From the NCBI RefSeq assembly GCF_004364975.1, contig NZ_SOBW01000007.1:1302001-1366000 (forward strand): DNA of 64,000 bases. Direction: 5' to 3'. The notes under the pieces were generated by a model, which saw only the letters and a program-made list of their open reading frames with translations, searched no databases and was not told the DNA's origin. Position numbers and translations under genes: made by a program. Of the stretch, positions 7,937-17,264 are shown one piece after another (positions within the stretch are counted from its first letter, which is position 1; each line of letters begins with the position of its first letter). This DNA is from Gelidibacter sediminis. GTDB taxonomy: Bacteria > Bacteroidota > Bacteroidia > Flavobacteriales > Flavobacteriaceae.

Positions 7937-7970
7937 AAAAACTCCGCATTAATTTGACGGAGTTTTTTTG
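7937..7970 (+). terminator. Intrinsic terminator of hppD
   Basis: AAAAACTCCG (7937-7946) pairs with CGGAGTTTTT (7958-7967) across an 11-base loop, and the T-run continues. The same bases contain the -33 element of the next promoter. Confidence 0.85.
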
Positions 7971-7984
7971 TTTTAATACTTTTG
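7954..7984 (+). promoter_or_regulatory. Promoter for DUF3108-kynA-M23-pgi
   Basis: TTG at 7954-7956, a 20-base spacer and TACTTTTG at 7977-7984 match the flavobacterial consensus. The -33 TTG lies in the loop of the hppD terminator. The leader to the ATG at 8060 would be about 70 bases. Confidence 0.65.
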
Positions 7985-8059
7985 GAACGCTAATTGTAAT
8001 TATTGAGGAGACATGCGAAAACATCGCAGAAGAAGTTATATTTACAATTATTAAGAATT

Positions 8060-8845
8060 ATGAAAAAATTTCAATTGATCATTGCGTTATTCTTTGTAGT
8101 CCTCAGCGCCTCAGCTCAAGTAAAACAAGAAAAATATGCCTTTCAAGAAGGGGAGTGGTTCAAATTTAAAATGAGCTATAGCGGCTTTTTGAAAGCAGGT
8201 AATGCTACTTTGGAAGTCAAAGAAGCCCGATTGAATGGAAAGGACGTCTATCACGTGGTTGGCAAAGGCTGGACTTCGGGAGCCATCAAATGGTTTTTTA
8301 AAGTAAAAGACCGCTATGAGTCTTATTTTGATAAACACACAGGTTTACCTTATAAGTTTATCCGGGATATTGATGAGGGTGGACATACCAAAGACCTTGA
8401 AGTTGAGTTTGACCATAAGGCTTCATTGGCACATGTTCATAATAAAAAGGAGAAAACCAGAGAATCATATACCATAGAACATAATGTTCAGGATATGGTT
8501 TCGGCATTCTACTATCTCAGAAACAATTATAACACAAATTCTATTAAAGAAGGTGAAGTAGTGAGTCTCAACATGTTTTTTGATGAGGAAAATTATAACT
8601 TCCGACTCAAATTTTTAGGTCGTGAAGAACTGAACACAACATTTGGTACCATAAAAACACTCAAATTTAGGCCATATGTCATGGCGGGCCGTGTATTTAA
8701 AGAAAAAGAGAGCTTGACACTATGGGTCAGTGCTGACGACAATAAAATTCCATTGCGCATTCAAGCTGATTTGGCTGTTGGTTCTTTAAGAGCCGATTTA
8801 GAAGCGTTTAAAGGTTTAAAACATTCATTTAAAGTACAATTCTAA
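8060..8845 (+). CDS. DUF3108 domain-containing exported protein
   Basis: 261 residues. A signal peptide (MKKFQLIIALFFVVLSASAQ) is followed by about 240 residues of predicted beta-strand sequence. The aromatic-rich opening (FQEGEWFKFKMSYSGFLKAG) and the ending IRADLAVGSLRADLEAFKG-like strand pattern are typical of DUF3108, a periplasmic family with no assigned activity. The frame could open earlier at 8003, but only the ATG at 8060 puts the signal peptide at the N-terminus. It is first in a run of four same-strand genes. Six bases separate it from kynA. The frequent neighbourhood with tryptophan dioxygenase in flavobacteria does not by itself define a function. Confidence 0.85.
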   Translation: MKKFQLIIALFFVVLSASAQVKQEKYAFQEGEWFKFKMSYSGFLKAGNATLEVKEARLNGKDVYHVVGKGWTSGAIKWFFKVKDRYESYFDKHTGLPYKFIRDIDEGGHTKDLEVEFDHKASLAHVHNKKEKTRESYTIEHNVQDMVSAFYYLRNNYNTNSIKEGEVVSLNMFFDEENYNFRLKFLGREELNTTFGTIKTLKFRPYVMAGRVFKEKESLTLWVSADDNKIPLRIQADLAVGSLRADLEAFKGLKHSFKVQF

Positions 8846-8851
8846 CCACTA

Positions 8852-9784
8852 ATGTCCAATCCACAAGATTTTGATCCTATTTTAAAGGAACTACAGCAAA
8901 AATACGCTGCCATAAACCAAGATACCCATACGTATTTAGAAGGCTTACTCCACAGTAAGCCTATTACGTATTGGGACTATATCCAAACTGATGCGCTGTT
9001 GAATTTACAGGTGCAAAGAACAACACTTCCTGATGAGATGGTTTTTATTGGGTATCATCAAATAAATGAATTACTGTTCAAGATGATTCTTTGGGAAATT
9101 TCCCAAGTCTCAGAAAACGATGCCATAACAACTGAATTTTTTGAATCTAAATTAATGCGTATCAGTAGGTATTTTGATATGCTTACCACCTCCTTCAACA
9201 TCATGAGAGAAGGGATGGATGTGGAGCAATATATGAAGTTCAGAAGCACTTTAACACCGGCTAGTGGTTTCCAAAGTGCTCAATACAGATTGATAGAATT
9301 TGCGTCTACAGAATTGATTAATTTGATAGACTATCGCTTCCGTAAAGACATTGATCGCAATACTTCCTACACTCATGCGTTTGAACATTTGTATTGGCAA
9401 GCAGCAGGAAAGGATTATCATACAGGAAACAAATCCATTTTACTGATCAATTTTGAAAAGCGTTATAAAGATGAGTTTTTAAGATTTATGGAAGCCCATA
9501 ACACAAAAAATTTATGGACCAAGTTCAAAGAACTTCCTGAAGCTGATCAAAAGGATGAAGAATTGGTAAAGGCGATGCGTCATTATGATTATACCGTTAA
9601 TGTAACATGGGTCATGGCCCATTATAATGCTGCTAAGCACTATATAGAAAGTGGTTCTGGAGACGGAGAGGCCACAGGAGGAAGCGATTGGAAAAAATAT
9701 ATGCATCCTAAATACCAAAGACGGATATTTTTTCCTCAACTTTGGAGCGAAAATGAATTAGAAAACTGGGGAACGGACCTTTAA
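8852..9784 (+). CDS. kynA: Tryptophan 2,3-dioxygenase family protein
   Basis: 310 residues. A haem enzyme that converts L-tryptophan to N-formylkynurenine, the first step of the kynurenine route. Family features are visible: TYWDYIQTDALLNLQ (about 37-51), DEMVFIGYHQINELLFKMIL (61-80) and FRSTLTPASGFQSAQYRLIE (130-149), the last being the conserved substrate-binding segment around SGFQS. The C-terminal part has WVMAHYNAAKHYI and a glycine-rich loop (GSGDGEATGGSDW). Its length is normal for the all-helical enzyme. No other kynurenine-pathway genes are in the window. It is co-transcribed with DUF3108 (6-base gap) and probably with the peptidase that follows. Confidence 0.93.
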   Translation: MSNPQDFDPILKELQQKYAAINQDTHTYLEGLLHSKPITYWDYIQTDALLNLQVQRTTLPDEMVFIGYHQINELLFKMILWEISQVSENDAITTEFFESKLMRISRYFDMLTTSFNIMREGMDVEQYMKFRSTLTPASGFQSAQYRLIEFASTELINLIDYRFRKDIDRNTSYTHAFEHLYWQAAGKDYHTGNKSILLINFEKRYKDEFLRFMEAHNTKNLWTKFKELPEADQKDEELVKAMRHYDYTVNVTWVMAHYNAAKHYIESGSGDGEATGGSDWKKYMHPKYQRRIFFPQLWSENELENWGTDL

Positions 9785-9800
9785 AAAATCGGAGTAATTA

Positions 9801-11084
9801 ATGTATCAAAAAAGTATAGTAGTAGCACTGTTGTTGGGCGTGATATTGTGGTCGTGTAAAGACGAGGAAACAGAGATTAATAAAGCACCTTTTCAAGCTT
9901 ATATAGAGCCAGTAGAACTTAGGGAGTTTGGGTTTAACCTTAATGATTATGTGGTAAAAAAGGACACCATCCGGTCTGGAGATAGCTTTGGTGCCATACT
10001 ACAACGTCATAATGTAGACTATTCAAAAATTTATGAGATTGCAGAAAGTGCCAAGAAATCTTATGACATCAGAAAATTGAGAGCAGGAAACCCTTATACC
10101 TTACTCTTAGCAAAGGATAGTTTGCAAACACCACAATGTTTTATTTACCAAGAAAATAATGTAGATTATGTGGTGATACATTTTGCAGATTCCATTGTGA
10201 CCTATAAAGAGAAAAAGCCTGTAACCGTGGTGACTAAAGAAGCTTCGGGAGAAATTAACGGGAGTTTGTCAGTTACTATGGATGCCCAAGGTTTGCCACA
10301 AAGTTTGATTGGGGAAATGGCCGATATTTACGCCTGGACCATTAACTTCTGGAAACTTCAAAAAGGCGATAAATTTAAAATCATCTATAAGCAACGGTAT
10401 ATTGAAGATTCCATCTATGCGGGATTGGATGGGATTGATGCGGCGTATTTTCAACATAAGGGGGAAGATTTTTATGCCTTTAAGTTTGTAACTGATACCC
10501 TTACTAAAAAGGGAGATTTTTTTGATGAAAAGGCTAAAAGCTTAAAGCGTGCCTTTTTAAAAGCACCTGTAAATTTTGGCCGGATTTCGTCTCGTTACAA
10601 CCTAAACAGACGTATTGCATATTATGGTTATGCTTTAAGACCTCATAAAGGTACCGACTTTGCGGCACCAATTGGGACCCCTATTTTGGCAACCGCCAAC
10701 GGTACGGTTGTAGAATCTACACAACGGGGTGGTAACGGTAAATATGTAAAAATAAAGCACAGTGACACGTACAGTACACAGTATTTGCACATGCGTAACC
10801 AGGCGGTTAAGAAAGGTCAGTTTGTAAAACAAGGAGACGTTATTGGCTATGTAGGGATGACCGGGAATACCGGTGGCCCACATGTGTGTTACCGTTTTTG
10901 GAAAAACGGAAAGCAAGTGGATCCATTTAAGGAAAAACTACCAACTTCAGAGTCTATACCAAACCATCTCGTGGTTAAATATCAAGATTTTATAAAGCCG
11001 CTTAGAACCCAATTGGACAACATCCCTTATAAATATCAAAACGAAACGACGATAGAACAAGGATATTCCATCACAAAAAATTAA
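9801..11084 (+). CDS. M23-family (LytM-like) metallopeptidase lipoprotein with a Cys in the usual zinc-His position
   Basis: 427 residues. The N-terminal lipobox LLGVILWSC places the lipidated Cys at 19. A LysM-like/coiled middle (about 45-250) precedes the M23 domain (about 270-400). Zinc and catalytic residues can be followed: HKGTDFAAP supplies the first His and Asp, and QYLHMRN the next His. The terminal motif, normally GxHLHYE, reads GGPHVCYRFWKNG, so the second His of HxH is Cys. Cys can bind zinc, so activity may persist. The expected role is cleavage of peptidoglycan cross-bridges in the periplasm. It is 16 bases after kynA and 3 bases before pgi, so it is in the same transcript. Confidence 0.9.
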   Translation: MYQKSIVVALLLGVILWSCKDEETEINKAPFQAYIEPVELREFGFNLNDYVVKKDTIRSGDSFGAILQRHNVDYSKIYEIAESAKKSYDIRKLRAGNPYTLLLAKDSLQTPQCFIYQENNVDYVVIHFADSIVTYKEKKPVTVVTKEASGEINGSLSVTMDAQGLPQSLIGEMADIYAWTINFWKLQKGDKFKIIYKQRYIEDSIYAGLDGIDAAYFQHKGEDFYAFKFVTDTLTKKGDFFDEKAKSLKRAFLKAPVNFGRISSRYNLNRRIAYYGYALRPHKGTDFAAPIGTPILATANGTVVESTQRGGNGKYVKIKHSDTYSTQYLHMRNQAVKKGQFVKQGDVIGYVGMTGNTGGPHVCYRFWKNGKQVDPFKEKLPTSESIPNHLVVKYQDFIKPLRTQLDNIPYKYQNETTIEQGYSITKN

Positions 11085-11087
11085 TTT

Positions 11088-12734
11088 ATGGCCTTACCTA
11101 AAATCAACCCTACCCAAACCAAAGCTTGGGTAAAACTTCAGGAGCATTACAAAAGTATCAAGGATGTGCATATGACCCAATGGTTTTCTGAAAATGAGCA
11201 TCGTGCGTCAGAAATGACCATTAAATGGGAAGATTTTTATGTGGACTATTCTAAAAACAGAATGGATACCAAAACTCTGGCGTTGTTATTGGAGTTGGCT
11301 GAAGAAACGCAACTCAAGTTGGCTATAGACAAGCAATTTCAGGGTGATGTCATCAACGAAACTGAAGGCAGGGAAGTGTTGCACACGGCTTTAAGAAACC
11401 CTAAGTCGGCAAAAGTAATGGTAGAAGGGCAGGATATTATGCCTGAAATCCATGAAGTAAAAGCAAAAATCAAAGACTTCACGGCAAGTGTGGTTAATGG
11501 CACAAAAAAAGGCTACACCAATAAAGCCTTTACAGATGTTGTAAATATTGGCATTGGCGGATCAGATTTAGGCCCGGCAATGGTAGTAGATGCGCTGCAA
11601 TACTATAAAAATCAACTGACCACCCATTTTGTGAGTAATGTAGATGGCGACCATGTTAATGAAGTGCTCAAAAAACTCAATCCTGAGACCACACTTTTCG
11701 TTATCGTTTCAAAAACGTTTACCACCCAGGAGACACTTTCTAATGCCAATACTATAAAAGAGTGGTTCTTAAAATCGGGCAAAGAATCTGATATTGCCAA
11801 GCATTTTGTGGCCGTGTCTACCAATATTGAAAATGTCAAAAGTTTTGGAATTGACGAAAACAACATTTTCCCAATGTGGAATTGGGTAGGCGGACGATTT
11901 TCCTTATGGAGTGCCGTGGGCTTATCTATAAGCCTAGCTGTGGGTTATTCCAATTTTGACGCTCTGTTGGCGGGCGCGCATGATATGGACGAACATTTTA
12001 AATCTGAAGACTTTGAATCCAATATCCCTGTCATACTCGCTTTAATAGGTGTTTGGTACACTAACTTTTTCGAATCTGAAAGTGAGGCCGTCATTGGGTA
12101 TTCGCAATATTTAAACCAGTTTGCGACTTATCTGCAACAGGCCAATATGGAAAGTAATGGCAAAAGTGTGGATAGAAACGGGGAGATGGTAACCTACCAA
12201 ACGGGGAATATTGTTTGGGGAGAACCCGGAACCAATTCGCAACACGCCTTTTTCCAATTGATCCATCAAGGCACAAAATTAATTCCTGCTGATTTTATAG
12301 GTTTTGCCAAATCGTTACATGGTAATGCTGATCATCAAGATAAGCTGATGTCCAATTTTATTGCGCAAACTGAAGCGCTCCTAAATGGTAAATCGGCAGA
12401 AGTTGTCAACAACGAATTTGAAAATCAAGGCGTTGACAATGCCGTAAAAGAGCAGCTTACACCTTTTAAAATCTTTGAAGGAAACAAGCCTACAAACACC
12501 ATTTTAATCAATCAATTGACCCCCAAAAGTTTAGGTAAATTGATTGCGCTGTACGAGCACAAAATCTTCGTACAAGGCGTCATTTGGAACATTTACAGCT
12601 ATGATCAGTTTGGAGTGGAACTTGGAAAGCAATTGGCCACTAAAATATTGAACGAATTGAATAGTAATGACAAAATTATCAATCATGACAATTCTACCTT
12701 GGATTTATTGTCATATTACAAGAATTTTAAGTAA
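11088..12734 (+). CDS. pgi: Glucose-6-phosphate isomerase
   Basis: 548 residues, normal for the long bacterial/eukaryotic form. It interconverts glucose-6-phosphate and fructose-6-phosphate in glycolysis and gluconeogenesis. The first family signature reads VGGRFSLWSAVGLSISL (about 267-283). Phosphate-binding residues are in NIGIGGSDLGPAMV (about 153-166) and SKTFTTQET (about 206-214). The C-terminal signature region contains YEHKIFVQGVIWNIYSYDQ and ends at GVELGKQLA. The catalytic His/Lys region (HAFFQLIHQG) is intact. Last gene of the DUF3108-kynA-M23-pgi run. Confidence 0.97.
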   Translation: MALPKINPTQTKAWVKLQEHYKSIKDVHMTQWFSENEHRASEMTIKWEDFYVDYSKNRMDTKTLALLLELAEETQLKLAIDKQFQGDVINETEGREVLHTALRNPKSAKVMVEGQDIMPEIHEVKAKIKDFTASVVNGTKKGYTNKAFTDVVNIGIGGSDLGPAMVVDALQYYKNQLTTHFVSNVDGDHVNEVLKKLNPETTLFVIVSKTFTTQETLSNANTIKEWFLKSGKESDIAKHFVAVSTNIENVKSFGIDENNIFPMWNWVGGRFSLWSAVGLSISLAVGYSNFDALLAGAHDMDEHFKSEDFESNIPVILALIGVWYTNFFESESEAVIGYSQYLNQFATYLQQANMESNGKSVDRNGEMVTYQTGNIVWGEPGTNSQHAFFQLIHQGTKLIPADFIGFAKSLHGNADHQDKLMSNFIAQTEALLNGKSAEVVNNEFENQGVDNAVKEQLTPFKIFEGNKPTNTILINQLTPKSLGKLIALYEHKIFVQGVIWNIYSYDQFGVELGKQLATKILNELNSNDKIINHDNSTLDLLSYYKNFK

Positions 12735-12740
12735 ATATTG

Positions 12741-12784
12741 TTAAAAACTTTTGTGTAGCTTCCATCTGAGAGCGAAGTTTTTAA
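12741..12784 (+). terminator. Possible terminator after pgi
   Basis: TTAAAAACTT (12741-12750) and AAGTTTTTAA (12775-12784) are perfect complements around a 24-base loop. The stem is AT-rich and the loop is long, so it is weak. Confidence 0.35.
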
Positions 12785-12857
12785 TGTTAAAATCTGTTAA
12801 ATTCGTGCTGTTAAAAATTTCTTAACGTTTAAGTATTATAAAATCATAATAATGCTG

Positions 12858-12865
12858 TAATTTTG
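12858..12865 (+). promoter_or_regulatory. -7 box for the TonB receptor gene
   Basis: TAATTTTG matches TAnnTTTG exactly and lies 35 bases before the ATG. No TTG is seen at the usual -33 spacing. Confidence 0.55.
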
Positions 12866-12900
12866 CGCGAAATTTAAAATCTAATTTTTAAACATTAAAA

Positions 12901-15549
12901 ATGAAAAAATTAACTCAATTCTTAATGATGTCTGTTGCGATGTTATTTGCTACAGCAGCTTTTTCTCAAAGCACGGTAAGAGGAAAGATTATGGATGCGG
13001 ATATGAACGCACCACTTCCAGGCGCCAATGTTGTTGAAAAAGGTACAACCAACGGAACTACTACCAACTTTGACGGGGAGTTTGTTTTAACTACACAGTC
13101 TAATTCTGGTAGTTTGGTAATTTCTTATGTAGGTTTTGGTTCTAAAACCATTACATTTTCAGGATCGCAAGATGTTGGCACCATCAACTTGCTAACAGAC
13201 AATTCTCTTGATGAGGTTGTAATTGTTGGTTCTGGTCTTATCGATTTAGCTGATGATAGAAAAACACCTATCGCAGTGTCAACGATTAGAGCTTCTGAAA
13301 TTCAAGCTAAAGTAGGAACAAATGATGTTACTGCTACTTTGGTAAACACACCTTCTGTATATGTTGCAGGACAAGCTAGTGGATTTGGAGATTCAAGAAT
13401 CTCTGTTCGTGGTTTTGAGCAAGATAACACGGCATTCTTATTAAATGGGCAACCAATCAACGGAATGGAAGACGGTAAAATGTACTGGTCTAACTGGTCA
13501 GGTATGTCTGATATTGCTAGTGCAATTCAAATTCAACGTGGTTTAGGATCTTCTAAATTGGCAATTTCATCAGTAGGTGGAACAGTTAACTTTGTAACTA
13601 AAGCAACGGATAAAAGAGAAGGTGGATTTATTCAAGCAGGTGTTGCGAATAATAATTATGTAAAAACGACTGTTGGTTACAGCAGTGGTATGACTGAAAC
13701 TGGTTGGGGTGTAAGCGCAATGTTGACACACTGGCAAGGTGATGGTTATAATAATGGAACCTTTGGTGAAGGTCAAAACTACTTCGTATCTGTAGGGTAC
13801 AAAGCAAATGACAATCACAACTTCAACTTCTTGATTACAGGTGCACCACAACAACACGATCAGAACTTTTCAAAAAGTATTGAAACGTATTTGGAGCGTG
13901 GAAGAAAATTTAATGACAACTACGGTTTTTACAACGGTGAATACTTAACTGAAAGAACGAACTACTACCACAAACCGGTAGCTAACTTAAACTGGGATTG
14001 GGACATTAATGACAATTCTAGATTATCTTCTGTACTTTACGCTTCTTGGGGCCGTGGAGGTGGAACTGGTAACTACGGTAGAAGTAGTGGTAGAGTAAGA
14101 GATGCAGAAACAGGATTGATTGATTTTGATGCTATTGCTGCAAACAATGCTACAAAAGGTGAAGGTAGTTTTGGCAACAGTGCGTATTTATTACGTGCAT
14201 CTGCAAACAACCATAACTGGTACGGTTTTGTTTCTAACTTTGAAACAGAACTTTCTGAAAACTTAACGTTAAACGCAGGTTTAGATTTAAGAACTTACTA
14301 CGGAACACACTACAGACAAGTGGTTAACTTTATTGGTCTTGATAGCTGGAAAGAAGATGTGAATTTAAGAGGTGCTGATCACCAAAGAAATTCTGCTAAC
14401 AATGTGATCAGAATTATTGATCAATCAAACTCTATCAACCCATGGAATGCAACATTCAACACTGCTGCTGAAGATCAAAGAATCAACTATGACTACAGTG
14501 AAAGAATTAACTACGGTGGAGCTTTTACACAAGTAGAATATGCTACAGATGCTTTTTCTGCATTCTTCCAAGGGTCAGTATCATCTCAAAACCATGAGCG
14601 TTATGACCGTTATGATTACGTAGCTCAATATAAAGATGCTGAAAAAGTAAACAATGTTGGTTACAACTTAAAAACTGGTGGTAGCTTCTTATTGAATGAA
14701 GATAATTCAATCTATGTAAACGCAGGTTACTATTCACGTCAACCATACCACGATAATATCTACTTAAACTTTACAAACCAAGTAAACCCATTAACTCAAA
14801 ACGAGAAAATCTTAGGTTTAGAAGCTGGTTATGCCTTTAAAAGTGCTTATTTTACAGCCAACTTAAACGCTTACAGAACCTCTTGGAAAGACAGAGTTAC
14901 AAGTTCATCTAGAGTATTGTCTAGAGATACTGAAATTGGTGGAACTACAATTCCTTCAGGAACTCAAGTATTTACAACTAACGAAGGTGTTGAGCAATTA
15001 CACCAAGGTTTAGAATTGGATTTTGTTGCAAAACCAACTAGCAAATTGGATATTAAAGGATTCGCTTCTTTTGGTAACTGGGAATACGTTGGAGATGCTG
15101 TAACAACTACAAGAGATGATAACCGTGTGGTATTGGACATAGAGGCTGAAGATGTTGATGGTGGTAAAGTTGGAGACGCTGCACAATTTACTGTAGGTTT
15201 AGGTCTTGACTACGAAATCTTAGAGCGTTTCTCTATTGATGCTGACTACAGAATGTATGACAAATTATACTCTAATGTTGGTGCGGTTAAGGATAATGTT
15301 GAATTACCTTCTTATGATATCATGGATGCTGGAATCTCTTACAAAATGTTATTAGGTAAAGAGAAAACAAATTCTTTAAACCTAAGATTAAACGTGAACA
15401 ACGTTTTTGGAGAAGTTTACTTATCTGAGTTAAGAACTGCATATGCTGCAGAAGCTGGTGATGATACTTACAAAGGTATCAATGTAAGAAACCAAGGGTA
15501 TTTTGGATACTTAAGAACTTGGAACTTTAGCTTACGTTACAATTTCTAA
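12901..15549 (+). CDS. TonB-dependent receptor with carboxypeptidase-like domain
   Basis: 882 residues. The signal peptide ends at ATAAFSQ. A carboxypeptidase-regulatory-like domain (about 24-105, with GANVVEKGTTNGTTTNFDGE) precedes the plug (about 110-235, including RGFEQDNTAFLLNGQPINGM) and a 22-strand-type barrel rich in aromatic residues, ending with the typical C-terminal WNFSLRYNF. It has no STN domain and no SusD partner, so it is not a standard SusCD pair. Monocistronic: its own -7 box upstream and a strong terminator downstream. Asn/Tyr-rich codons look highly expressed (regular AAC/TAC use). The ligand is unknown; it could be iron-related or an oligomer. Confidence 0.93.
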   Translation: MKKLTQFLMMSVAMLFATAAFSQSTVRGKIMDADMNAPLPGANVVEKGTTNGTTTNFDGEFVLTTQSNSGSLVISYVGFGSKTITFSGSQDVGTINLLTDNSLDEVVIVGSGLIDLADDRKTPIAVSTIRASEIQAKVGTNDVTATLVNTPSVYVAGQASGFGDSRISVRGFEQDNTAFLLNGQPINGMEDGKMYWSNWSGMSDIASAIQIQRGLGSSKLAISSVGGTVNFVTKATDKREGGFIQAGVANNNYVKTTVGYSSGMTETGWGVSAMLTHWQGDGYNNGTFGEGQNYFVSVGYKANDNHNFNFLITGAPQQHDQNFSKSIETYLERGRKFNDNYGFYNGEYLTERTNYYHKPVANLNWDWDINDNSRLSSVLYASWGRGGGTGNYGRSSGRVRDAETGLIDFDAIAANNATKGEGSFGNSAYLLRASANNHNWYGFVSNFETELSENLTLNAGLDLRTYYGTHYRQVVNFIGLDSWKEDVNLRGADHQRNSANNVIRIIDQSNSINPWNATFNTAAEDQRINYDYSERINYGGAFTQVEYATDAFSAFFQGSVSSQNHERYDRYDYVAQYKDAEKVNNVGYNLKTGGSFLLNEDNSIYVNAGYYSRQPYHDNIYLNFTNQVNPLTQNEKILGLEAGYAFKSAYFTANLNAYRTSWKDRVTSSSRVLSRDTEIGGTTIPSGTQVFTTNEGVEQLHQGLELDFVAKPTSKLDIKGFASFGNWEYVGDAVTTTRDDNRVVLDIEAEDVDGGKVGDAAQFTVGLGLDYEILERFSIDADYRMYDKLYSNVGAVKDNVELPSYDIMDAGISYKMLLGKEKTNSLNLRLNVNNVFGEVYLSELRTAYAAEAGDDTYKGINVRNQGYFGYLRTWNFSLRYNF

Positions 15550-15595
15550 GCAACAGTTTTAAAATAATTGGCAATTACCATTGCTAACTAGTACG

Positions 15596-15628
15596 AAAAC
15601 GTCCATCATCATGATGGACGTTTTTTTT
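15596..15628 (+). terminator. Intrinsic terminator of the TonB receptor gene
   Basis: AAAACGTCCATCAT (15596-15609) and ATGATGGACGTTTT form a perfect long stem with a 2-base centre, followed by a run of eight T residues. Confidence 0.92.
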
Positions 15629-16106
15629 ATGGATACGTGTTAGGTTTGACAAATTAAAGAAAGTTAAGATATAACGAAATACCGGCTACTAAATGATTTA
15701 AACACTATTTTAGAGCCGTTCTTACTCAAAGCTAACAACTATAAGTAAAATCTTTTACTAATAGCTTTTGACCCCTTCTATGCGGTTTTCTACTAATCGC
15801 TTAAACTTAAACGGGAATATTCAAAATGCACCTCACTTCACAAGCTCGGATATCATTTATTGGGTGTAGGTGTGAATGTTGTAATTGGGCTAAATATGGT
15901 CACTTCTAGGACGTCTTAAGTCAGATTAACCTTTGCAAGAGTTGTTGTGCATTGCTGATACAATTTAACCTAAAAAGTCTTTAAAAACAATTTGGTAGCT
16001 GTTGGTAGTTTGGAGAGGTCCCAACTGTTGACGATACGCGACATGGCCGTATAGAAAGTTCATTATTTTCAGCTCACCTAAAGATCAGTACCTTATAAAG
16101 GAAACA
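15629..16106. other. Intergenic stretch with no recognised gene
   Basis: About 480 bases of higher complexity than the other gaps. Several short frames on the minus strand are interrupted by stops (for example a 36-codon frame beginning MNFLYGHVAYRQQLG near 16060). This could be a decayed gene or an unrecognised RNA. No family could be assigned. Confidence 0.4.
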
Positions 16107-16147
16107 GCATAAAAAAACCACTACAACTATAAAAGCGTAGTGGTTTT
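16107..16147 (-). terminator. Terminator of the rplM-rpsI-rpsB-tsf operon
   Basis: On the minus strand AAAACCACTAC and GTAGTGGTTTT form an 11-bp stem around a 12-base loop, followed by a T-rich run. It lies 60 bases after the tsf stop. Confidence 0.85.
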
Positions 16148-16206
16148 AAAATGTATGAAAAACTCCAATGTTTTCTACTGGGCAGAAAACCGGAGAAATT
16201 TGATGT

Positions 16207-17172
16207 CTAACCTAAAGAAACACGTTTAAAGTCTGTAACCTTCACGTCGCCGTAAGATGCTACATACCCATCAACATTCATTTTCTCATCTTTGATAAAG
16301 GTTTGGTCCAACAAACATTTTTCTTGATCTAAAGTTGTGTTGTCAGAGATAAAACGCTCCATTTTACCAGGAAGGATTCTGTCCCAGATTTGTTCAGGTT
16401 TGCCTTCAGCTTTCAATTCAGCTTTCGCATCCTCTTCAGCTTTAGCCAATACTTCAGGAGTCAATTGAGACATAGAGATGTATTGTGGTACATTTTTAAG
16501 TGTTTTACCCAAACGTTCCAATTCTTCATTATCTTTTTCGATAACCGCAATTCTTGCTTCAGTTTCAGAAGCCACAAATTCAGGATCAAAATCTTTGTAA
16601 GATAATGTCGTAGCACCCATAGAAGCTACTTGCATAGCTACGTCTTTCGCTAAAGTTTCAACATTGTCAACTTTAGAAGAGAAACTTACTAAAGCAGCAA
16701 TTTTATTGATATGAACGTAAGCACCAACATAAGGAGCTTCCAATCTTTCAAAAGCGTTTATTTCAATTTTCTCACCAATAACACCCGTTTGCTCAACCAA
16801 TTTTTCAGCAACGGTCATGCCACCAAAATCAGCAGCCAAAAGCTCTTCTTTAGAGGTAGCGTTAATAGCAATGTCAGCAATATCATTAGCCAAAGCAATA
16901 AAAGAATCGTTTTTACCAACAAAGTCAGTCTCACATCCTACAACAATAGCAACACCAACAGTATTGTCATCATTCAATTTTGCAACAGCAGCACCTTCAG
17001 AAGATTCTCTGTCCGCTCTTTTTTCAGCAACTTTTTGGCCTTTTTTACGCAATATATCAATTGCTTTATCAAAATCACCTTCGGCCTCAACCAAAGCTTT
17101 TTTACAGTCCATCATTCCTGCGCCTGTACTTTGTCTTAGTTTGTTAACTTCTGCAGCTGTTATTTTTGTCAT
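16207..17172 (-). CDS. tsf: Translation elongation factor Ts
   Basis: 321 residues. EF-Ts is the nucleotide-exchange factor that reloads EF-Tu with GTP. The N-terminal UBA-like domain reads VNKLRQSTGAGMMDCKKAL (about 9-27), with the EF-Tu-contacting signature LRQSTGAGMMDCKKAL. The core contains VGCETDFVGKNDSF (about 78-91), including the TDF motif that inserts into EF-Tu. The C-terminal part is longer than the E. coli protein, as in other Bacteroidota. It follows rpsB by about 90 bases on the same strand, the usual rpsB-tsf arrangement, and ends at a strong terminator. Confidence 0.97.
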   Translation of the reverse strand: MTKITAAEVNKLRQSTGAGMMDCKKALVEAEGDFDKAIDILRKKGQKVAEKRADRESSEGAAVAKLNDDNTVGVAIVVGCETDFVGKNDSFIALANDIADIAINATSKEELLAADFGGMTVAEKLVEQTGVIGEKIEINAFERLEAPYVGAYVHINKIAALVSFSSKVDNVETLAKDVAMQVASMGATTLSYKDFDPEFVASETEARIAVIEKDNEELERLGKTLKNVPQYISMSQLTPEVLAKAEEDAKAELKAEGKPEQIWDRILPGKMERFISDNTTLDQEKCLLDQTFIKDEKMNVDGYVASYGDVKVTDFKRVSLG

Positions 17173-17264
17173 AATTTCTAAGTGTATTTATTAAAAAAAG
17201 TCGTTCAATTTATTTTCAACAAAGAAAAGAAACAAACGACTTTAAGATATTGTATAATTATTAA

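Noticed and set aside
7954-8169. 71-codon frame over the start of the DUF3108 gene
   Set aside because: Overlaps the promoter and the signal-peptide region of the real gene in another frame.
9801-11084. Inactive (degenerate) M23 peptidase
   Set aside because: Only one ligand is changed, to Cys, which can bind zinc; loss of activity cannot be concluded from sequence.
16711-17194. Rightward frames over tsf
   Set aside because: Shadows of tsf on the opposite strand with odd composition; tsf is unmistakable.
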